A stretch of DNA of 20,864 nt from Pavlovales sp. CCMP2436. Taxonomy: Eukaryota; Haptophyta; Pavlovophyceae; Pavlovales. Position 1 is the stretch's first letter, and each line of letters opens with the position of its first letter. The position numbers were made by a program, and so were the translations under genes. Of this stretch, positions 8,705-16,640 are shown piece after piece. The notes below the pieces were generated by a model. That model was not told the origin of the DNA, searched no databases, and saw only the letters and a program-made list of their open reading frames with translations. The stretch lies in contig MU631649.1 of the NCBI GenBank assembly GCA_026770615.1, positions 110,508 through 131,371 of the forward strand, given 5' to 3'.

Positions 8705-9200
8705 ACGTAACTGACGTAGCAGTCGATGGCTCCCACAAGGAAAGAACCCTCTAAATCCCAGCTCGAACAGCTGGAGGAGTTGCCTTCCTAGTGAACTATA
8801 CAGACGGCAGACGGGAGGTACACATGACTAACGCCGATACACAAACTCACCACCACTCCGCAGACGAGATAGCCACACCAAGCCGACAGTCACAACTCCG
8901 AAGGCTCAGCGAGCTCCTCACACGCAATACCGACACCGGCCAAACTCACACTTTCAAGCACCAGAAAGCACACAAATATGACACCTTCCTCAGACCACTG
9001 ATAGTAAACCCAACAGTAGACGTAGCCAACCAAGTTAACATCATCGACAACGAGGGAACAAATGCTCTCATTGCCAAGGCGAATGAGATACAACCAGCAC
9101 CCACAGCAGGGTAAGCACCAACTCTATCTTATGACGCAGTGCATGTGACACTCAACGTATGCGCTGACTGGGCCGCGAGACAAGTCGCAGCAGGGGGCAA
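8705..9200 (+). pseudogene. Copy A: RNase H-like region
   Basis: VTDVAVDGSHKERT near 8704-8751 fits the first RNase H motif (D-G-S). After a stop at 8752, ARTAGGVAFLV continues the first strands. The far end, LNVCADWAARQV near 9151-9186, fits the last motif, where an Asp follows an N-x-x-A pattern. RNase H domains follow the RT in several non-LTR clades. A stop at 9112-9114 and possible frame changes break it. Copy B retains only the last motif. Confidence 0.55.
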
Positions 9201-9499
9201 CACCCCTTTTCACGATCTAGGCCCATGCGCATGGCCTCCAGCAAAGTACAGCGCCACCGATAAGGATGGAAATTACGTCGACCACACACCATCCACCATC
9301 CGCCGGGCAGTCATAGAAGAGAGGAAATCTCGCAATACTCGCCTACATCCAAAAAGATCCCATGGACCGGATTAGACGCGGACAAAAATATGCCATCCGC
9401 ACCAAAGACCGAACAGACCTATGGCCAGAAGAGTCAACAGCCTCCCTAAAACTACCCCTGGGCAACGGCACAGAGGCAGGGCAGCGCATATACACGCGA

Positions 9500-9944
9500 T
9501 GCATGTCAGGCACTATGGCCTTCAATGCTGAACGGACAAGAGACACACCAGAAATCCTCGACGTAACCCTTTTTGAGGGCGGACCCAAACTTTCAACCAA
9601 GTGCCCCTTCTGCCTCAAAAAAGGCTACCAACCAGAAGACGGAACCGACTCAGTCGAATATATTACTAATAGGGATTCAAGCTGGCGTCTGACTGTTCTG
9701 AATGTTATATATTATGTACACGTGCCCAGCAACAGCCACACAACGCAACCAACGTCGCGACGCAATCACTCACCGCATCTTCAACCACACTGCATCACTA
9801 CGGGAAATAGAAGAAATAGCAGACTCGGCCCTTAGCCACCCAGACGCCCACGCCGGAAGCGTCTCAATCGCAACCCGAGATCTAGTACTGGAATGCAATA
9901 AGGGATTGGAGTACAAGACCGGCTCCATACAAATATACTCCTAA
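9500..9944 (+). pseudogene. Copy A: zinc-binding C-terminal motif, split by an insertion
   Basis: LDVTLFEGGPKLSTKCPFC carries the two Cys (9602-9613). In copy B this continues to DSVEHIMKHCP, giving a C-x2-C...H-x4-C motif like the zinc ribbon found after the RT in many non-LTR elements. In copy A the segment is interrupted after SVEYI by a 41-bp insertion (9666-9706) and the frame changes; CPATATQRNQRR resumes at 9723. The tail SALSHPDAHAGSVSI is shared with copy B. In copy A the position equivalent to the His of copy B is Tyr. Confidence 0.75.
9666..9706 (-). repeat. Interspersed repeat R1 fragment inserted in copy A
   Basis: The 41 bp match the reverse complement of the right end of R1 (about 680-721), including GGATTCAAGCTGGCGTCTGA. 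ATATATTA flanks it on both sides (9658-9665 and 9707-9714), which fits an 8-bp target duplication. Insert plus one duplicate is 49 bp, so it shifts the frame by one, exactly the change seen between the two halves of the zinc region. Confidence 0.8.
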
Positions 9945-9964
9945 CAGCTACAGCAGCCCTAGTA

Positions 9965-10288
9965 GTGGAACGAAACGTAATCACCAAAGGAAATACCCCA
10001 AACCAGCCGGACCCTGACGATAACACACCAGACGCCGATAACGACAGTGAGTCGAATTTCAACCTCTCAGGAACGCACAACGTTAACACATTTGCAGACA
10101 AACTCTATCGCCGCAAAGGCCACACCGACACTCAACACAACCAAATCGCAACGAGAAAAGCAGCCCGCAAGAAATTCTCCCTAGCGAAGAAGAACCCCCC
10201 CAAACGCCCCCACGCACAAGATGACACGCCGCCTGCACCCGCCATCAAACGGACCAAAAAGATCGCCGGACCCAAACAACATAAATGA
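9965..10288 (+). pseudogene. Copy A: basic linker before OTU
   Basis: Open frame from 9965 to a TGA at 10286-10288. The segment THNVNTFADKLYRRKGHTDT aligns with TYNVDAFAAVLNGR of copy B. It is followed by Lys/Arg-rich sequence (ATRKAARKK) and Pro-rich sequence. The TGA aligns with a Trp codon of copy B (QWTPARAW), and LDKLYST after it matches IEKLYAT. It is likely a nucleic-acid-binding or spacer segment. Confidence 0.65.
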
Positions 10289-10333
10289 ACATTAATAGGC
10301 GCACGTGAGCTCGATAAACTATACTCCACCATA

Positions 10334-10800
10334 GGCCTTATCGACATGAACGTCAAAGGCGACGGAAAATGCCTCCTCTACACCGCAATGGGAATTAACG
10401 GCCATAACACAAACCACCCCCAACAAGCCGCAAGAATTCGTCAGCTACTCACATCTTACGCCAAATCGCTATCACCAAGAATAACACAAGAATCCCTGAA
10501 AATCAGACGAACGACCGAGTTCCCCACAGATCCCATGTGAGCAATCACCTCCCAGCCGTGGTCGGTATCATACCAGGAAACGGACAATCACTGTATGAAC
10601 AACAACATGATTCATAGCATAGCCACCATCCTCCGCGTCGACATAGCAGTAGCCACGCACCACGCCGACGGAAAGAAAGTCCACCGAACCCTGGAACTCT
10701 ACCGCGCAGGCCCACCCTGGACACCCACCAACGGCGCACCAACGATCACAGAAGCCCCAGTACCACTCATATGAGGCTGCCCATTGACACAAGAAGCACC
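10334..10800 (+). pseudogene. Copy A: OTU-like cysteine protease region, decayed
   Basis: MNVKGDGKCLLYTAMGING (10346 on) is the OTU catalytic loop (D-G-N-C-L/F) with Cys kept and Asn replaced by Lys. MNNNMIHSIATILRVDIAVA near 10594-10653 is the second conserved OTU stretch (helix and strand, usually ending I-x-V). A TGA at 10538-10540 and another at 10772-10774 interrupt it. A catalytic His is not securely identified. OTU proteins are mostly deubiquitinases; a role in the element life cycle is inference. Confidence 0.65.
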
Positions 10801-11020
10801 AAGAACCGGAAACACATAAGGAGGGAAACCACGCAAACAGCCAGCACACGCCATAACCACATTCATGCGCTCACCTTGAATGGCAGGCACAGAACAAATA
10901 CCGATTCGAGTCATACACAGCGACATTACTACTCACTTTCGAGGAACCCAAGCTCGCACACACAACCAACAGACCTAATGATGTATAGTTTGTTGTTGAG
11001 AAAAGAAAGTTTATTCAGTT

Positions 11021-11154
11021 AAGAGGAGGACTATTGAGTCACACTGTCCGGCCGGCTAGAGACCCCTCGTTGGGAATCGTGGCCGGGGAAGGAGATAGCA
11101 GCCGCCCCCGTGAAAAGGGGCTGGTTCGGCGAGCTGCACACAGCGCACGTCATT
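11021..11154 (+). mobile_element. Conserved 3' tail of copy A
   Basis: From GAGGAGGACTATTGAGTC to GCGCACGTCATT. Homologous tails are at 3143-3290 and 11214-11320, both on the minus strand. Conserved pieces include GGAATCGTGGCCGGGGAAGG and CGGCGAGCTGC. Non-LTR enzymes often recognise the 3' end of their RNA, so this block is a plausible recognition region. The family's tails end in CATT followed by AT-rich sequence, with no long poly(A). Confidence 0.75.
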
Positions 11155-11213
11155 CAAATTTTAATCGTTTTTGGACATATGTTATTAAAATAGTCATTTA
11201 GTTATAAGATTAA

Positions 11214-11320
11214 AATGACGTGCACTAATGCGCAGCTCGCCTAACCGCCAGAGGCTGTAATCTCTAACCCCCGGTCTAGTCCCAGGCGGCGGGGTGACTC
11301 AATAATCCTCCACTTATTTT
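11214..11320 (-). mobile_element. Conserved 3' tail of copy B
   Basis: Read on the minus strand: GTGGAGGATTATTGAGTCAC, then diverged GC-rich sequence, then GGCGAGCTGCGCA and GTGCACGTCATT. It is shorter and more diverged than the copy A tail but has the same ends. It lies tail to tail with copy A, separated by a 59-bp AT-rich spacer (11155-11213). Confidence 0.7.
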
Positions 11321-11444
11321 AGAAAAACTCTCTCCTCATCTAAGGTGGTTGCGGTTGTTGGCCTGGGATAAGTGGTTTGGTCCCTCTGTAGTGTGAGCCG
11401 ATGTTGCTGTGTATCACGCGGATAGGCGTAGGTCCGAGGTCTGT

Positions 11445-12005
11445 TTATCTGGGTGTGATTATCAGTGTGACTAGTGAATGTTGTCGGAACCTGCGTGCCC
11501 CTGGTCTTGGTGCTGCTGGTGGCGCCCATTGGACGCTTTTATGTTGTTTTGGTAGTGGATGGGCTGGGTGAGGTAAGTTGGTGTCTGGGCCTGCCATATG
11601 AATAAATAAGGTTGGGGTCACGTCTATTCCCACTTGCTTGTGAGTGGCTATTGCTATGTCGATCCGTAGGATGGTTGCTATGCTATAGAATATGTTGTTG
11701 TGTATCCAACCGTCTTCCTTTGCCTGGTATGCCATCGACCACATGGGAGCGGTGCTGTTGCCACAGGGATCTGTTGGGTCTTCGTCGGGCCGTCTGAGGT
11801 CCAAGTGATTCTGGACGTTTTCGGGTAGCGCCCGGGCGTGGGCTATGGCTCGTTCGCGGAGGTTAGCTGCTGCTTGTTTGTGACTTGCATCGCTGCCGTC
11901 GATTCCCAAGGCTGCGTAGAGGAAACAGTTCCCGTCACCCACAACGTTCATGTCCATGAGGTAGCATAGAGTTTTTCGATTTCCCAGGCTCTCGCTGGTG
12001 TCCAT
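11445..12005 (-). pseudogene. Copy B: OTU-like cysteine protease region
   Basis: MDMNVVGDGNCFLYAALGID contains the OTU catalytic loop G-D-G-N-C-F at 11925-11939, with Asp and Cys intact. The helix KQAAANLRERAIAHARALP follows, then WIHNNIFYSIATILRIDIAI, which fits the second OTU motif. The C-terminal part (PTLFIHMAGP and beyond) is His-containing, but I cannot assign the catalytic His. It is the best-preserved of the three OTU copies. OTU domains are papain-like cysteine proteases acting on ubiquitin conjugates. An OTU domain at the C-terminus of a non-LTR element is unusual. The substrate is unknown. Confidence 0.75.
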
Positions 12006-12325
12006 TGGATGACTATCTTGGGTTTACCATGGCGGCCCTTTTGAACGCGTGGGCGTTTTGAGGGGTTGTCGATGGTTAGTGTGTTGCTTCCGTCTCTATC
12101 TTCTGTTGGAGTGTTGTTGGTTAGTGTGCTGCTTTCGGCTCCATTTCCTGTTGGATATGCCTGTATCCTTTCTTGTGCGAGGTTGTTTGGGGGGGTTGGG
12201 GGGTTGGATTTCCGCCCCTGGGCAGCCCGTCTGGCTTTCTTTTGTTTTTGTTGGGTGTCTGTGTATTGTTGTTGGCGGCCGTTTAGGACGGCTGCGAACG
12301 CGTCGACATTGTAGGTGCTCGCCAA
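11948..12325 (-). pseudogene. Copy B: basic and Pro-rich linker
   Basis: STYNVDAFAAVLNGRQQQYT and QKQKKARRAAQGRK align with the linker of copy A. It is followed by a Thr/Asn/Pro-rich part and KPKIVIQWTPARAWEIEKLY. It overlaps the neighbouring frames at both ends, so two frame changes lie here, at about 12300 and 11990. It likely joins the zinc motif to the OTU region in the intact protein. Confidence 0.65.
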
Positions 12326-12858
12326 GTTGTTACTCTTCGGTGGCTGGGTTGGTGGTGTGAAAGGGTTGATTTCCGTGTCTCTGGGTCATCAGGGTCGTTT
12401 GTGGGCTCATCGCCCTGAATGAGCTTGGTTCTTTCGGCGTTTAAAGCTTCAGTGGCTGCTAGGAGGACCCCTTGTATGGTGCCCGTCTTGTACTCCCAGG
12501 TTGGGTTCAGTTTGAGGCATTCCTCGACTAGCTCCTGGGTCTGTATCGAGACGCTCCCGGCGTGCGCGTCCGGATGGCTGAGTGCAGAGGCGGCGATGGC
12601 GCGTAATTCCGCGTTGGTGCCGAGGCCTCCGAGTTTTTTCATGATTACGGTTCGTCGAAGGTCACGTTGGTCGGCGGTTGTTGGGCAATGCTTCATGATA
12701 TGTTCGACTGAGTCTGTATCGTACGCTGGGTTTAGGCTTTTCATAATGCAGAAGGGGCAGTTGGTGCTGAGTTTAGGGCCACCTTCGTAGAGGGTAACGT
12801 CGAGGAGCTTTGGTTCTTCTCTTGCCCGTTCTGTATTGTAATTCGTGGTGCCTGTCAT
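12283..12858 (-). pseudogene. Copy B: intact zinc-binding region
   Basis: LDVTLYEGGPKLSTNCPFC followed by DTDSVEHIMKHCP gives C-x2-C...H-x4-C, the zinc motif typical of the C-terminal part of non-LTR ORF2 proteins. The first Cys pair lies at 12748-12759. The sequence continues with ADQRDLRRTVIMKKLGGLG and SALSHPDAHAGSVSI, then QGVLLAATEALNAERTK. It is the undisturbed equivalent of the site that carries an insertion in copy A. Confidence 0.78.
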
Positions 12859-13241
12859 GTATCGGACGTATGTGCGTTGAGTAGTCTCTGAATTTTCCCC
12901 ATGGGTGGTCTTAAGGAGGCTGTTGACTCCTTTATCCAGAGGTCTGTTCGGTCCCTTAGGCGGATGGCATATTTTTGTGTGCGTCTGGTAAGGTTCCCGG
13001 GGTCTTTGCGGACATGGATGTTTATAGCTTGGGTTCCCGCTTCTTCTATGACTGCTCTGCGGATGGGGGATGGAGTTTGGTCGACAAAGTTCCCGTCTTT
13101 ATCTGTGACGCTGTACCTTGCTGGCGGCCAAGCGCATGGGCCTAGGTCGTGAAAGGGGGTTTGGATCTCCACTGCCACTTGTCTGGCGGCCCAGTCAGCG
13201 CAGACGTTGAGCGTCACATGCACTGCGTCATAGGCTGGCAT
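12855..13241 (-). pseudogene. Copy B: last RNase H motif and following segment
   Basis: AYDAVHVTLNVCADWAARQV matches copy A over its whole length and carries the final RNase H-type Asp. It continues with FHDLGPCAWPPARYSVTDKD, shared with copy A, and KYAIRLRDRTDLWIKEST. The frame breaks near 12880; the equivalent of YTRCMSGT in copy A continues as YVRYMTGT in another frame. Coding is truncated at the 5' side by the element's truncation. Confidence 0.7.
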
Positions 13242-13245
13242 GAGG

Positions 13246-13569
13246 ACCCTTCGATGAGTCGAGCCTTTTTATTGGCGCTGACGGGTGCCCCGCCTTGCGC
13301 GCTATCTCCGACAGCCGGAAGTGCGCCCCGCCCAAAAGGGAATGGCGTACTGACTGCGCCTGCTGTGTGCGTAAAACTGGCTGCAAGTGCCGACTGAGGG
13401 CGCGATCGTACCGTCTACAACCTGCGCGTGCTGGTTGGACTTCGCCATGGTGCTGGCGGGTTCGCTCGGCGTGACTGCTGCGACGGGTGCCGGAGTGCGG
13501 TGAGCGGGCAGACTTTGGCAGCTGACAGTTGGCTGACACATCGCGACGCAGTAAGGGGATGGCTCCCAC
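13246..13569. other. No gene seen; likely 3' flank of the exon at 13570
   Basis: GC-rich sequence between copy B and the membrane-protein exon. Several short frames are open on both strands but none is recognisable. On the minus strand it directly follows the stop codon at 13570-13572, so it may be that gene's 3' UTR, into which copy B inserted. Confidence 0.45.
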
Positions 13570-13743
13570 CTAGACCCTGTCCGCAGATATTGGCGGCGGG
13601 GTCCGCGCCGTCACCGCCACCATCGACGGCGCCGACGTGGGAATGGCCTTCTTGGACTCATAGAACACGAAGCCGTAGCGGCGCTTGCGATAGGCCAACA
13701 TCACAAGCGTCGCCAGGACGATGGCACCGGCAATTACGACAGG
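13570..13743 (-). CDS. Last exon of a probable type I membrane protein
   Basis: On the minus strand a C/T-rich tract ending CGCCCTAG is followed by 57 open codons and TAG at 13572-13570. The peptide begins PVVIAGAIVLATLVMLAY, a 17-residue hydrophobic span, then RKRRYG, a positive stop-transfer, then FVFYESKKA and a Ser/Thr/Pro-rich tail ending ISADRV. This is the layout of a single-pass membrane protein with a short cytoplasmic tail. The upstream exon would be beyond the purine-rich minisatellite at 13748-14640, which would then be intronic; I could not find it. Family unknown. Confidence 0.5.
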   Translation of the reverse strand, partial: PVVIAGAIVLATLVMLAYRKRRYGFVFYESKKAIPTSAPSMVAVTARTPPPISADRV

Positions 13744-13747
13744 CTAG

Positions 13748-14640
13748 GGCGTGGGGGGGAAAGGGAGGCAAGGGAGTTGGGGGAGAAGGGGAGGCCAGGG
13801 AGAAGGGGAAAAGGGGAGGCTAGAGAGTTGGGGGGAGGGGTGGCGGGGGAGTCGGGGGGGAGGGGTGGCGAGGGAGTTGGGGGGAAGGGGAGGCTAGGGA
13901 GTTGGGGGAGAAGGGGAGGCCAGGGAGAAGGGGAAAAGGGGAGGCTAGAGAGTTTGGGGAAGGGGAGGCCAGGGAGAAGTGGAAAAGGGAAGGCAAGGGA
14001 GAAGGGGAGAAGGGGAGGCAAGGGAGTTGGGAGATGGGAAGGCAAGGGAGTCGGGGGGAAGGGGTGGCGAGGGAGTTGGGGGGAAGGGGAGGCTAGGGAG
14101 TTGGGGGAGAAGGGGAGGCCAGGGAGAAGGGAAAAGGGGAGGCTAGAGAGTTGGGGGGAGGGGAGGCCAGGGAGAAGTGGAAAAGGGAAGGCAAGGAAGA
14201 AGGGGAGAAGGGGAGGCAAGGAGGGGCGGAGGCAACGGGGAAGGGGAGGCGAGGGAGGCCGGTTACAACAAGGGGCGGGGTTAGCGGGAGCGAGTACGAC
14301 GTGAGGATCCCGACTTGCTTCCTTGGCGGATCCCGACTGGAGGCAAGGGAGAAGGGAAGGCAAGGGAGTTGGGGAAAGGGGAGGCAAGGGAGTCGGGGGG
14401 AAGGGGTGGCGAGGGAGTTGGGGGGAAGGGGAGGCTAGGGAGTTGGGGGAGAAGGGGAGGCCAGGGAGAAGGGGAAAAGGGGAGGCTAGAGAGTTTGGGG
14501 AAGGGGAGGCCAGGGAGAAGTGGATTAGGGAAGGCAAGGGAGAAGGGGAGAAGGGGAGGCAAGGAAGGGCGGAGGCAACGGGAAGGGGAGGCGAGGGAAG
14601 CCGGTTACAACAAGGGGCGGGGTTAGCGGGAGCGAGTACG
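13748..14640 (+). repeat. Purine-rich G-tract minisatellite with higher-order structure
   Basis: Units of about 20-25 bp such as GGGGAGGCTAGGGAGTTGGG and GAAGGGGAGGCCAGGGAGAA alternate. A longer series starting GGGGTGGCGAGGGAGTTGGG recurs at 13862, 14061 and 14403. The plus strand is nearly all purine with many GGGG runs. A 344-codon Pro/Leu/Ser-rich open frame on the minus strand is a product of the repeat. Strand asymmetry suits G-quadruplex or triplex formation. Confidence 0.93.
14240..14345 (+). repeat. Non-minisatellite block repeated at 14590-14715
   Basis: CCGGTTACAACAAGGGGCGG followed by GTTAGCGGGAGCGAGTACGA and GGATCCCGACTTGCTTCC appears here and again at 14597-14680 with very few differences. 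The whole minisatellite section plus this block has therefore been duplicated (about 345 bp). After the second copy the CCGACTTGCTTCC(C/T)TGGCGGA unit is itself repeated three times to about 14715. Confidence 0.85.
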
Positions 14641-14719
14641 ACGAGAGGATCCCGACTTGCTTCCTTGGCGGATCCCGACTTGCTTCCCTGGCGGACACCG
14701 GCTTGCTTCCCTGGCTCTA

Positions 14720-15390
14720 CAGTCCCATATAGTGGAGCAACCAGCCCTCGGGAGAGCCACCGGTGCATATATTCCTAGGCGAGACGATGCGGACAAAACA
14801 AACGGACGAGCGGGTAATCACTGCCAAACCTCGTTTAATTTAAGGACGTTTATTCCTTGACCAATACGAAGGGCGTTGCGTGTGTTAATATTATTATCAA
14901 AACTACGGAGATCAGAGGTCAAGGATAGGGGGGGCATGAGAGGCGGTGAGCCTAGAGAGCAGTGCGGAGACCGTGGGATCAGGTGACCAGAGTGTGTCAT
15001 AGCGCCTTTCTCTTCTTTCTCAATCCATTCGTGTCACTTCTTATTTAGGCGAACTTTAAAAGAATTGTGCGGTGTTGTGAGTCCTATTCCTATTTCTCAA
15101 CATTGATGCTTTGCGTCATGAATTCATTTAAGCCAAATTCATGCGAACTTTCTTAATCCATAAATGCCACTTTAAAAAACATCAACTCTGCTCCTGCAGA
15201 AGTCAACTGCCAGGCCATTGCGGAATGCGGCCCTTCTAACGCTCCCTGCTCCGCCAGGGTCTCCCAGGCGGTGGCGATCGGGGCGCCAGGGCGAAGGGAG
15301 CCATTTTCGCGGTTTTGATTCGCAAGCCTAGCCTGCTTTTTGCCAAGATATTAAACTCGGAAGCTATAGAGATATGATATATATATATAT
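14720..15390. other. No gene recognised
   Basis: A 60-codon minus-strand frame (15000-14818, MTHSGHLIPRSPHCS onward) is open but unrecognised. The rest is mixed sequence with no splice-supported coding. A short (AT)n run is at about 15374-15392. Confidence 0.5.
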
Positions 15391-15449
15391 ATTAGCGGCT
15401 CAGCATGGTTCAACAGGTGTTGTTCAGTCACTGGCTTGGTCGACGTCAG
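15391..15449 (-). repeat. Interspersed repeat R2, copy 2
   Basis: The reverse complement of 3778-3836 with a few substitutions, including CACCTGTTGAACCATGCTGA. It lies between an (AT)n run and the OTU fragment of copy C. Confidence 0.75.
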
Positions 15450-15490
15450 GCTGAGGTCGAGCGATCGACCAAAACCCTCATGCACCAGCA

Positions 15491-15510
15491 CTCACACCAA
15501 AGGGTGTGAG
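15491..15510. repeat. Perfect short hairpin
   Basis: CTCACACC, loop AAAG, GGTGTGAG. It lies 17 bp before the copy C OTU fragment. CTCACACCAGTGGGAGC, with the same first 8 bases, occurs in the palindrome at 3842-4067, so the two could be related hairpin sequences. Confidence 0.6.
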
Positions 15511-15527
15511 ATATGATATAGGGACCC

Positions 15528-15795
15528 ATGCCTCAAATCTCTTGCAACGCAGCCACAGCACTACGAAATGCGGCAATCACACATGCCCGCAGTCTCCCGG
15601 AACACGTCCAGGAGCAGTTGAATCTACGCAGACCGGAGAATGTAGGTGACCCTATGGGCAACAACCTTGACCACCGGCTAATCCGTAACGTTTGGCCAAT
15701 CGAAGCGCAAGCAAAGTACGGGCCGCCTCACTTCGGACAAAATCAGGCAGTATGGATGAACGATAACGTGCTCCACAGCATTGCCACATGCGTTG
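15528..15795 (+). pseudogene. Copy C: fragment of OTU-like region
   Basis: AATALRNAAITHARSLPEHV and QEQLNLRRPEN align with copy B (AAANLRERAIAHARALPENV, QNHLDLRRPDE). After an extra segment of about 16 residues, VWMNDNVLHSIAT aligns with WIHNNIFYSIAT of B and CMNNNMIHSIAT of A. The catalytic GDGNC loop is absent because the fragment begins just after it. It ends where it meets the interspersed segment at 15830. The insertion inside shows it comes from a different subfamily. Confidence 0.7.
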
Positions 15796-15829
15796 GCAAA
15801 GATGATATGCGTAATCTCCAGCGACGAAT

Positions 15830-15887
15830 AAGGCAAGACACACTTTGAAGTAACAGAGGACAGTCTGACCCAAGGATAAGAAGCCAG
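15830..15887 (-). repeat. Interspersed segment matching 446-505
   Basis: The reverse complement shares GCAAGACACACTTTGAAGTAAC-like and CAGTCTGACCCAAGGATAAG-like stretches with 446-505. It directly follows copy C, so the C-terminal residues read beyond about 15790 belong to this repeat and not to the OTU protein. Confidence 0.75.
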
Positions 15888-16640
15888 AAATTAAGACTGG
15901 CGAAACCAAAACGGTGAGGGGAGAGGAGAGGGGTGAGGTAAGAGCGAGTGTGTAGGCGTGGTGGAGATGGAAACGGTGGCAGCGGCAGCCGCAGCAGCTC
16001 GAGAGAAGGAGACGGCAAGCTGTGGTGGAAGGCGAACGTGGGTGGCTGGGACGAGGACGTCAGCGGCACATGGAAGGCGGCGGCGGCGGCGACAATGTGG
16101 CAAGGACAGCATCGGCGTGTCCAGCAACTCAACGATGTAATTCTTTTTGAACAGTGGTGGTCGCGAAGCATAGGCGCAGCTGAGGACCTGCTGGAACGGC
16201 GGATTCACTTGCCAAAGTGACGTCGTTATGAACCGACGACGATGAGAGGACTCGAGCGGAATAAATGTTCCCTGATTTGCACGAGGTGGGCCATCAAGGA
16301 GGGCTATCTATATTTAATTCAACAACTAGTTAGCTGTTCAACTACTAACTATAAATTGAACTACGCATCTCTGGAAATAAATATTCAGTTGATTAATATT
16401 AATATTTAATTTCAATAACTACTAACTAGAAGTTACTCATCATTATTAGCTGGCTTAGTGCTCGTAGTTAGACGGTAAACCCTCACTTTTAAATTAAGAC
16501 GGCGTGGGCTGCGCAGTGCTCTAGTTTGTAGTTGGGTGGCGGCGAGGACTCCGCCAACTCCGAGGCCGCTGATGCCCGGCACGACCCGATGCGAGCCCTG
16601 GCCCAGCGCGGGCGAGCAGTTCTCGGACTATATCATTGAT
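15888..16640. other. No confirmed gene; 3' flank of OPA3
   Basis: A 90-codon frame at 15948-16220 (MCRRGGDGNGG onward, ending LLERRIHLPK) is open but unrecognised. Its first half is (GCA/GCG)-rich and its second half (VQQLNDVILFEQWW) is more protein-like. An AT-rich part with inverted CTAACTA/TTAGTAG-type words is at about 16325-16435. From 16640 down to about 16500 is probably the OPA3 3' UTR. Confidence 0.4.

Larger units (their letters stand above)
5465..11154 (+). mobile_element. Copy A: decayed non-LTR retrotransposon with OTU region
   Basis: Order on the plus strand: an N-terminal and linker region, reverse transcriptase (6516-7450), a connector, an RNase H-like region (8705-9200), a CCHC-type zinc motif (9602-9730), a basic linker, an OTU-like cysteine protease region (10334-10800), and a 3' UTR ending in the conserved tail at 11021-11154. 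No LTRs are visible. Frameshifts and in-frame stops break every domain, so it is inactive. I did not recognise an endonuclease domain; it may be lost at the 5' end. The left boundary is uncertain and could reach to about 4200 if the 2A-like ORF belongs to it. Confidence 0.8.
11214..13245 (-). mobile_element. Copy B: 5'-truncated OTU retrotransposon
   Basis: This minus-strand element keeps the last RNase H motif, the zinc motif, the linker, the OTU region and the 3' tail. Homology with copy A begins at SYDAVHVTLN / AYDAVHVTLN near 13232 and is absent before it, as expected for incomplete reverse transcription. Peptide similarity between A and B is moderate, so the copies are old or from different subfamilies. 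It is less damaged than A: one frameshift near 12880, one near 12320 and one near 11990 are needed to read it through. Confidence 0.8.

Noticed and set aside
5465..10800. Reassigned stop codons explaining TGA/TAG in copy A
   Set aside because: OPA3 and CFAP298 end in TAG and use TGG for Trp, and copy A also has frameshifts, so ordinary decay explains the stops.
13734..14768. A 344-codon minus-strand open frame rich in Pro, Leu and Ser
   Set aside because: It runs through the purine minisatellite; the peptide is the repeat translated and has no start, domain or splice context.
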